Of a DNA stretch of 20,145 nucleotides, positions 14,896 to 20,145 are shown piece after piece. The position numbers and the translations under genes were made by a program. The stretch spans positions 1 through 20,145 of the forward strand of contig CAYSXY010000038.1 of NCBI GenBank assembly GCA_964435165.1. Direction: 5' to 3'. The notes under the pieces were generated by a model. That model ran no database searches, was not told the origin of the DNA, and saw only the letters and a list, made by a program, of their open reading frames with translations. Numbering within the stretch: the first letter of the stretch is position 1; each line of letters begins with the position of its first letter. Source of the stretch: CAYSXY01 sp964435165 (GTDB taxonomy: Bacteria; Pseudomonadota; Alphaproteobacteria; Rickettsiales; RI-342).

Positions 14896-15893
14896 CGCAA
14901 TCTAAACCCACCATCGCCCTCATCGGTGCCGGACTGTCCGGCCTCATCGCCGCGCATCAATTGCGTAAACATGCCACCGTTACTCTGTTCGAAAAATCAC
15001 GCGGCGTCAGTGGGCGCATGTCCACCCGCTATGCAGGAGAGTATTTTTTCGATCACGGCGCGCCTTACTTCACCGCCACCAGCAATGCGTTTCGCAATTT
15101 TTTGCAACCGTATCGAGAGACTGGCCTCATCACACCCTGGCAACCTGAGAGAGTCGTCTTCAATGCAGCCGGGCAAGCAAAACCTCAACCGCCGGCGGAG
15201 CCCTATCTTGTCGCCAGCCCCCGCATGAACCAATGGTGCAAAACACTGGCAGAACCATTGGATATTCGGCTTCAGACAGAAATAGCACCACTCACTGGCA
15301 CATCTTACCCATGGTCACTCACTGACAAAGAAGGGCATCGCCATGGCCCGTATGACTGGGTGCTCTGCACCGCCCCGGCCCCGCAATGCCACACACTCAT
15401 GCCACCTGCTTTTTCAGACCACGACATGCTGAAAGAGGTGCAAATGACCGGCTGCTACAGCCTCATGATCGGGCTGGATACGCCACTTCCTTTCTCCTGG
15501 CAACTGGCAGAAATTGAGAACTCTCCGCTCCAGCGCATCATTGTCAACAGCAGTAAGCCGGGCCGAGCACTCCACCCCACCTCTATTCTTGCGCATAGCA
15601 CCAGCCACTGGGCGGAAGCGCATATCGATGAGGATATCCCTGCCATGCAAATAGTGCTGGTTGACGAATTATGCCGCCTCACAGGTCTCCAATCATCCGC
15701 CTTCACCCATATTGCCACTCATCGCTGGCGCTATGCACGTGCCAATCATACTCCTATTCAACCGTCCAATGCCGTTGATGCAAACCACCAGCTTGCCTGC
15801 ACCGGCGATTGGCTCATAGGCGACGATATTGAGTCAGCCTTTTTGGCCGCTACGCAGGCATCTGACTCCATCTTAGGTAATATAACAGAATAA
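14892..15893 (+). CDS. FAD-dependent oxidoreductase, renalase-like amine-oxidase fold
   Basis: A 333-residue flavoprotein. The N-terminal dinucleotide-binding motif is GAGLSG (Gly12-Gly17) followed by Glu34 at the end of the second strand, which binds the FAD ribose. The motif FEKSRGVSGRMSTR (33-46) and YFFDHGAPYF are hallmarks of the renalase-like branch. Near the C terminus, CTGDWLIGDDIESAFLAATQAS is the second FAD-contacting segment. Renalase oxidises abnormal dihydropyridine forms of NAD(P)H in characterised members; the substrate here is not shown. No signal peptide. It is the last gene of the DUF423-DUF4174-DUF2256 operon and overlaps the preceding stop codon (ATGA). Confidence 0.88.
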   Translation: MTQSKPTIALIGAGLSGLIAAHQLRKHATVTLFEKSRGVSGRMSTRYAGEYFFDHGAPYFTATSNAFRNFLQPYRETGLITPWQPERVVFNAAGQAKPQPPAEPYLVASPRMNQWCKTLAEPLDIRLQTEIAPLTGTSYPWSLTDKEGHRHGPYDWVLCTAPAPQCHTLMPPAFSDHDMLKEVQMTGCYSLMIGLDTPLPFSWQLAEIENSPLQRIIVNSSKPGRALHPTSILAHSTSHWAEAHIDEDIPAMQIVLVDELCRLTGLQSSAFTHIATHRWRYARANHTPIQPSNAVDANHQLACTGDWLIGDDIESAFLAATQASDSILGNITE

Positions 15894-15902
15894 AATACAA
15901 CT

Positions 15903-15918
15903 TTAACGAGCAATTAAC
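15903..15918 (+). promoter_or_regulatory. CtrA-type binding site upstream of the receiver-HisKA gene
   Basis: The plus strand reads TTAACGAGCAATTAAC, an exact TTAA-N7-TTAAC in the gene's direction, 57 bases before the start codon. It lies in an 81-base spacer after the FAD gene. A matching -10 is not obvious. Confidence 0.5.
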
Positions 15919-15974
15919 TTGCGCTTCGTAGCATTATTCCTTTGATAATTGCATCGCCATGGTTTTAATCGAAT

Positions 15975-16646
15975 ATGACGACTATCTTGTGCATTGATGA
16001 TGAGACAGATTTGCTTGATGTTTTTAAGCAATATCTGTCGTTGAAGGGTTTTGACGTACTCACCGCCACCAATGGCCGCGAAGGGCTTCATATACTGCTC
16101 CAGGAATCGGTCGATATCATTATCTGCGATGTCAATATGCCAGAGATGTCCGGCTTTGATCTGCGTAATGAACTACGCATGTATCACCCGGAACTGGCAG
16201 ATATACCCTTCATCTTCCTCACCGCGATGGGCATGCAACAGCATATGCTTCGTGGCCGTGAACTTGGCTGTGATGATTACATGGTCAAACCAGTAGATAT
16301 GGATATGCTGCTCAGCAGTATTGAGGCGATTCAGAACAAAGCACATCGCATTAAGCGACTGCAATATGCCTCACTCGACGGGTTTCGCCATTATTTGCTT
16401 CGCGTCCTCACCCACGATCTGCGCACACCACTCAATGCCATCCTCGGCTTCAGCGAAGTACTCAAAAACAACACTGGCGAGGCAAAATCGCGCGCTAAAC
16501 ATCAAGATTTGATACAAGAAATTCACAATGCCGGATTCCAACAATTGCAACTGTTAAACACGGTGCTGGATACGTTGATATTAACCAGCCAGAAGCAGGA
16601 AGAAGCAACCATCACTGTCAGCCTTACCGCGCTGAACAGGAAGTGA
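15975..16646 (+). CDS. Response regulator fused to a HisKA dimerisation domain (5' part of a split histidine kinase)
   Basis: A 223-residue protein. Residues 1-120 are a complete receiver domain: acidic pair Asp8-Asp9, phospho-acceptor Asp52 in IIICDVNMP, Thr83 and Lys105 (MVKP). A helical linker leads to a HisKA domain with the H-box LTHDLRTPLNAILGFSEVL (His147) and the second helix up to about 205. The frame then stops by TGA at the point where the ATP-binding domain should begin, and the next frame overlaps it as GTGA. No ribosome binding site is visible before the ATG at 15975, so it may be leaderless. The full pair would have the same receiver-HisKA-ATPase order as the convergent kinase at 17078. 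Either a frameshift or genuine separation would explain the break. Confidence 0.85.
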   Translation: MTTILCIDDETDLLDVFKQYLSLKGFDVLTATNGREGLHILLQESVDIIICDVNMPEMSGFDLRNELRMYHPELADIPFIFLTAMGMQQHMLRGRELGCDDYMVKPVDMDMLLSSIEAIQNKAHRIKRLQYASLDGFRHYLLRVLTHDLRTPLNAILGFSEVLKNNTGEAKSRAKHQDLIQEIHNAGFQQLQLLNTVLDTLILTSQKQEEATITVSLTALNRK

Positions 16647-17065
16647 TTGTCGATCATCAAAATATCTATCCTGATAAAGCCGAAAAGCTGCATATCAAGA
16701 ACAATGCCCCACACTGCACGATTCCTATACTTCAAACATATACAAACCAGGCGATGATGATCAGTATTAATGAAATATTGGCGCATTGCCAGGAATGCCT
16801 GATTACCATGCATGATGATACGGATCAGGTTCATATTACCATCACCGATTATCACACCCCTTCAGCGCCAGAGACGCGCGTCACCGATAGATTACTGAAA
16901 GATAGTGTGACTGATTATAAGGCTTCCAACACCGTCGATCATTTCTTTATTCATAGCGTGATGCAACTCTTGGGAGGTGATATGCACACCCATACTCACC
17001 GGGGTCGCTGCGTGGCTATACGCCTGACCTTCCCCGCCAGCATCAAACGCGAGCTGGCTGCTTAA
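16643..17065 (+). CDS. Degenerate HATPase-like domain (3' part of a split histidine kinase)
   Basis: A 140-residue frame starting with GTG that overlaps the previous stop. The order of elements fits a histidine-kinase ATP-binding domain: VDHQNIYPDKAEKLHIKN, an N-box-like helix (SINEILAHCQECL), a strand plus ITDYHTPSAPE where the G1 box DxGxG should be, and LLGGDMHTHTHRGRCVAIRLTFPA at the G2 and final-strand position. The key Asn, the DxGxG glycines and the G2 glycines are missing or changed, so ATP binding is doubtful. Such decayed ATPase domains occur in HisKA-type phosphotransferases such as ChpT. The relation to the upstream gene suggests one broken or coupled protein; inserting one base near 16640 would join the frames. 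Confidence 0.65.
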   Translation: MIVDHQNIYPDKAEKLHIKNNAPHCTIPILQTYTNQAMMISINEILAHCQECLITMHDDTDQVHITITDYHTPSAPETRVTDRLLKDSVTDYKASNTVDHFFIHSVMQLLGGDMHTHTHRGRCVAIRLTFPASIKRELAA

Positions 17066-17077
17066 GCATTGCCAGAG

Positions 17078-18193
17078 CTACATAGTCTCCTTGAGCGGCA
17101 ATAATAACTGCACCACCGTTCCTTTACCAAACTCACTCTCAATCGACAAATGCCCCTCATGCTGAGTTGCAACGGCATTAGCCAAATAAAGCCCCAGCCC
17201 AACACCTGCCGGGCCAGACGGGCTGGCGGAACGAAAAAAACGCTCACACACATGTGGCAATTCTGTTGGTTTGATGCCAATGCCCTGATCAGCACAGCAA
17301 AACACTGCCTGTGATTCCTGCTGTTTGACGGATAATCGAATCGGCCTATCGGGCTGCGAATATTTCACGGCATTATTAATAATATTCTGTAGCGCGATGT
17401 TTAACTGCGCCGCATCTGCCATCACCGTTACCGCTTCCATATCTATTTCAAAACGGCGTGTGTGATTCACTGAGCGATAGAGTTCAACAATATCTTGCAC
17501 CATGGCATTGAGGGCTACCGGCTCTTTAGCCGACGCATCATAGCCTTCCTCAACTTCTGTCAGATGCACAATATTTTCTATCAGCTCCAGCACCCGGCCG
17601 CAGGCAGCATGCATTTTCTCCGCACTTTGATGGAGCGCATCCACTGTGACATCATGACCCAGTTGCTTTAACACATCATACTGAGCACTGAGAATAGCCA
17701 TCGGCGTTCGAAACTCATGGCTCATCAGTTCAATAAATCGCTCCTGAAGTTCATTGAGTCGCCGCTGCTGCTCCACAATCACTGCAAGCTCACGCGCTTT
17801 ATTCTCTGCCTTTTTTCGTTCTAACGAAAACAACAAGGCACGATACAAGCTAGCGGGACTATCCTGCCCTTTAATCAAATAGTCCTGCGCCCCATTTTTC
17901 AGCGCATTCATCGCCAGTTCATCTTCATCTGAACCCGTCAGCACCACCAATGCGGTATCAGGCTGGTGATGCCGCATCACATGCAGGCCAGACAAGCCTT
18001 CAGCATCCGGCAATCCAAGATCCAGCACAATCATGTCATAGTGCTTTGTCTCCACATATTCTGTTGCGGTGCGTAAATCTTCCGCCAGATCAATCTCAAA
18101 TAAATTACCTGGCACCTGCGCAAGCGTGCGTTGAAATACCTCGGCATTCAACGGGTTATCTTCTACTAATAATAACTGTCCGGACGGCTGCAT
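17078..18193 (-). CDS. Hybrid histidine kinase: receiver-HisKA-HATPase
   Basis: A 371-residue cytoplasmic protein with no membrane segments. Residues 1-125: receiver domain with Glu11-Asp12, phospho-acceptor Asp58 in IVLDLGLPD, Thr86 and Lys108. Residues 126-150: a coiled-coil-like helix. HisKA: phospho-acceptor His159 in LMSHEFRTPMA. HATPase: N-box ALQNIINNAVKYS, G1 DQGIGI, F-box ERFFRS, G2 GVGLGL and the closing GKGTVVQLLLP; all key residues are present, so the kinase should be active. With its receiver first, it probably passes phosphate between His and Asp in a phosphorelay. GGGTGA lies about five bases before the ATG. It is convergent with the split kinase across 12 bases and downstream of the PrmA-like gene by 45 bases. 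Confidence 0.93.
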   Translation of the reverse strand: MQPSGQLLLVEDNPLNAEVFQRTLAQVPGNLFEIDLAEDLRTATEYVETKHYDMIVLDLGLPDAEGLSGLHVMRHHQPDTALVVLTGSDEDELAMNALKNGAQDYLIKGQDSPASLYRALLFSLERKKAENKARELAVIVEQQRRLNELQERFIELMSHEFRTPMAILSAQYDVLKQLGHDVTVDALHQSAEKMHAACGRVLELIENIVHLTEVEEGYDASAKEPVALNAMVQDIVELYRSVNHTRRFEIDMEAVTVMADAAQLNIALQNIINNAVKYSQPDRPIRLSVKQQESQAVFCCADQGIGIKPTELPHVCERFFRSASPSGPAGVGLGLYLANAVATQHEGHLSIESEFGKGTVVQLLLPLKETM

Positions 18194-18238
18194 TATTTCA
18201 CCCTATACATGTGTATGCGCAAATTACTGCAACCATGC

Positions 18239-18781
18239 TTAATGCTTCACTAAAATCGTCCGCCATTGACCCTGTGCCGAAACCGATTCAATATCGCAGC
18301 CCGCCGCGCGATAAGCCTCACAGAGTTGCGCCTCACGCCAGACGAGAATGCCGCCAAGCATGATCCGCCCGCCATCATTGAGCAGCGGCACGATATCTGC
18401 TGCTAGTTCAAACAATGGCTGCGACAGGATATTACTCACAATCAAATCATAGGGTGCATATTGTTCAATCGCTGGATGCCGCACCATATCCGCCTGAAAT
18501 ACAGCCACGTGCGAGGCATCTACATCATTTAACAATAGGTTCCGCTTCACCTGCGCCGGTGCGGAAGGATTAATGTCTGTCGCCACCAACCGGGCCTCCG
18601 GCCACAGCATGGCGGCAAGTACCGTCAACACACCAGAGCCACAACCAACATCCAGTACCGATCGTGGTGCTGCTCCCTCTCCACTCACCTGCTGCATCAT
18701 CTGCAACATGCCTTGCGTAGTTGGGTGCTCTCCCGAACCAAAGGCCTGCCCTGCTTCAATGGTGAGCGACAATTCCGTCAT
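18239..18781 (-). CDS. Short PrmA-like SAM-dependent methyltransferase
   Basis: A 180-residue class I methyltransferase. It carries the PrmA hallmark AFGSGEHPTT (13-22), SAM motif I LDVGCGSGVL (43-52), the acidic end of strand 2 in ATDINPSAPAQVKRN, and the catalytic-region motif IVSNILSQPL. PrmA methylates ribosomal protein L11; E. coli PrmA has about 293 residues. Here the whole N-terminal L11-recognition domain is missing, and there is no open frame upstream that could encode it (the divergent gene begins 68 bases away). AGGA precedes the ATG at good spacing, so the short form seems genuine. It could modify L11 in another way or act on a different protein. It lies 45 bases upstream of the hybrid kinase on the same strand. 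Confidence 0.8.
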   Translation of the reverse strand: MTELSLTIEAGQAFGSGEHPTTQGMLQMMQQVSGEGAAPRSVLDVGCGSGVLTVLAAMLWPEARLVATDINPSAPAQVKRNLLLNDVDASHVAVFQADMVRHPAIEQYAPYDLIVSNILSQPLFELAADIVPLLNDGGRIMLGGILVWREAQLCEAYRAAGCDIESVSAQGQWRTILVKH

Positions 18782-18849
18782 GCCATCCTGCCCATTTTTA
18801 TGCTACACGAATTACTTATACCTAGACACACTATCACCAATCATCATCC

Positions 18850-20079
18850 ATGCTCAATCACCTCTGGCTTGCCTTTTTTCTTATCGCCTGCCTAAGTGGG
18901 CTTTACCACTGGCTGTGGCTGGGAGATAGCGCCATCTTCAACCGCTTAGTGGAAGAATTATTTGCCAAGGCAACATTAGGTTTTGAAATAGCCTTAGGCC
19001 TGACCGGGCTCCTCTGTTTCTGGATGGGCCTGCTGCGCGTTGCCGAACAAGCAGGTATCATCGGCTGGCTGGCGCGCGGACTCAGCCCGTTCTTTTGCCG
19101 CCTGATGCCTGATGTGCCTAAGGGCCACATGGCCCATGGCAGCATGACCATGAACATCGCCGCCAACATGCTGGGGCTGGATAATGCCGCCACCCCATCC
19201 GGCATCAAAGCGATGGAAGATTTGCAGCGCCTCAACACCACCCCTGCCACGGCCACCAACGCGCAGATTCTGTTCCTTGTCCTTAACACCTCCTCGGTAA
19301 CACTCCTGCCCGTCACCATATTTATGTACCGCGCACAAATGGGCGCTGCCCACCCTACCGATGTCTTTATCCCCATCCTGTTTGCCACCTCCGCCTCCAC
19401 GCTTGCCGGGTTACTCAGCGTCGCCGCTATCCAGCGCCTCCCCCTGCTCAATCCGGTCATACTGGCCTATCTTGGCGGCTTTGCCCTGCTTATCTCCAGC
19501 TTGGCACTTTATTTCGCCGGGCTTACACCTGCTTTGCAGACAGAGCGCTCCATGCTCATGGGCAACCTCCTGCTCTTTGGCATCATCATCGCCTTTCTGC
19601 TGGCCGGATGGGTCAAAAAAGTCCCGGTCTATGAATGTTTTATTGAAGGCGCCAAAGGCGGATTTGAGCTAGCCGTGCGCCTGATACCCTATCTTGTTGC
19701 TATGCTCGTCGCCATCGGTGTACTACGAGCCTCCGGCGCATTAGACGGACTTATTACCCTGCTCAGCTGGGGTGTCGCCGCCCTTGGGCTGGACACCGCC
19801 TTCACCGATGCCCTGCCCACCGGCCTGATGAAACCCTTCAGCGGCTCCGGCAGCCGCGCCCTCATGTTGGAGACCTTTGAATATCACGGAGTCGATAGCT
19901 TTGCTGGCAAGCTTGCAGCCATCATGCAAGGCAGTACGGAAACCACCTTTTACGTCCTCGCCGTCTATTTCGGGGCCGTTGGCATCACTCGGGTGCGCCA
20001 CGCCATCACCTGCGGCCTCATTGCCGACCTCACCGGCATCGTCACCGCCATCCTCATCGGCTATTGGTTTTTTAGCTAG
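18850..20079 (+). CDS. Nucleoside-recognition (gate) domain membrane protein, SpmA-SpmB-like fusion
   Basis: A 409-residue polytopic membrane protein with about eight to ten helices. The N-terminal half (residues 1-210) resembles SpmA: CFWMGLLRVAEQAGIIG, GHMAHGSMTMNIAANMLGLDNAATPSGIKAM, and NTSSVTLLPVTI. The C-terminal half resembles SpmB: CFIEGAKGGFELAVRLIPYLVAMLVAIGVLR, TGLMKPFSGSGSRALMLE, GSTETTFYVLAVYFGAVG and RHAITCGLIADLTGI. SpmA and SpmB are separate proteins in Bacillus, where they affect spore dehydration; fused versions occur in Gram-negative bacteria with no known transport substrate. It is transcribed away from the PrmA-like gene from a 68-base spacer. Confidence 0.88.
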   Translation: MLNHLWLAFFLIACLSGLYHWLWLGDSAIFNRLVEELFAKATLGFEIALGLTGLLCFWMGLLRVAEQAGIIGWLARGLSPFFCRLMPDVPKGHMAHGSMTMNIAANMLGLDNAATPSGIKAMEDLQRLNTTPATATNAQILFLVLNTSSVTLLPVTIFMYRAQMGAAHPTDVFIPILFATSASTLAGLLSVAAIQRLPLLNPVILAYLGGFALLISSLALYFAGLTPALQTERSMLMGNLLLFGIIIAFLLAGWVKKVPVYECFIEGAKGGFELAVRLIPYLVAMLVAIGVLRASGALDGLITLLSWGVAALGLDTAFTDALPTGLMKPFSGSGSRALMLETFEYHGVDSFAGKLAAIMQGSTETTFYVLAVYFGAVGITRVRHAITCGLIADLTGIVTAILIGYWFFS

Positions 20080-20145
20080 ATCGTGCCGTGCAAAAATAAA
20101 TCACCTCAATCGTTAAAAAATCATTGCCAACAGCCACCTTAGCCG

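Noticed and set aside
16630..16646. Programmed ribosomal frameshift at the split kinase
   Set aside because: No slippery heptamer or run of identical bases is present near the overlap; stop-start coupling or an indel explains the break better.

Overview
The window is a stretch of bacterial chromosome, most likely from an alphaproteobacterium. The reasons are the tig-clpP-clpX order, a trigger factor with a long Lys/Ala-rich tail, a TadG-like von Willebrand protein, and three intergenic copies of TTAA-N7-TTAAC, the binding consensus of the alphaproteobacterial cell-cycle regulator CtrA. Most coding DNA looks to be in the low to middle fifties in percent GC. There is one 100-base run of N at 7045-7144, the usual placeholder for an assembly gap. 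I saw no rRNA, tRNA, CRISPR array or insertion sequence.

Left part (1-3900, minus strand): tig, clpP and clpX, the protein-folding and proteolysis block, with a good terminator between tig and clpP. clpP has its own probable promoter, whose -35 touches a CtrA-type site.

3900-6060: a 582-residue RTX (Ca2+-binding nonapeptide) protein with a type I secretion-type C terminus, built by internal segmental duplication and preceded by an extremely AT-rich upstream region that holds a second CtrA-type site.

6061-9090 (minus strand): an unrecognised 238-residue Cys-cluster protein, a gapped small secreted-protein gene, and a TadG-like protein with a VWA domain.

9220-13170: an M50 site-2-type protease on the plus strand, then, on the minus strand, a low-GC two-gene restriction-modification cassette (BglII/BstYI-type endonuclease plus MT-A70 methyltransferase) and an Uup-like ABC-F ATPase.

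13240-15900 (plus strand): an orphan four-helix membrane protein with hairpins at both ends, then a tight four-gene operon (DUF423 membrane protein, DUF4174 protein, DUF2256 Cys-rich mini-protein, renalase-like FAD oxidoreductase).

15900-20145: a CtrA-type site in front of a receiver-HisKA gene whose degenerate ATPase half is in a separate overlapping frame. Convergent to it is an intact receiver-HisKA-HATPase kinase, followed by a short PrmA-like methyltransferase and a divergent SpmA/SpmB-like nucleoside-recognition (gate) membrane protein.

The most interesting layer is regulatory. CtrA-type sites lie in front of clpP (ClpXP degrades CtrA in Caulobacter), in front of a surface or secreted RTX protein, and in front of a phosphorelay-like gene pair. 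If real, they would tie these otherwise unrelated genes to one cell-cycle or motility regulon. This rests on motif reading only.
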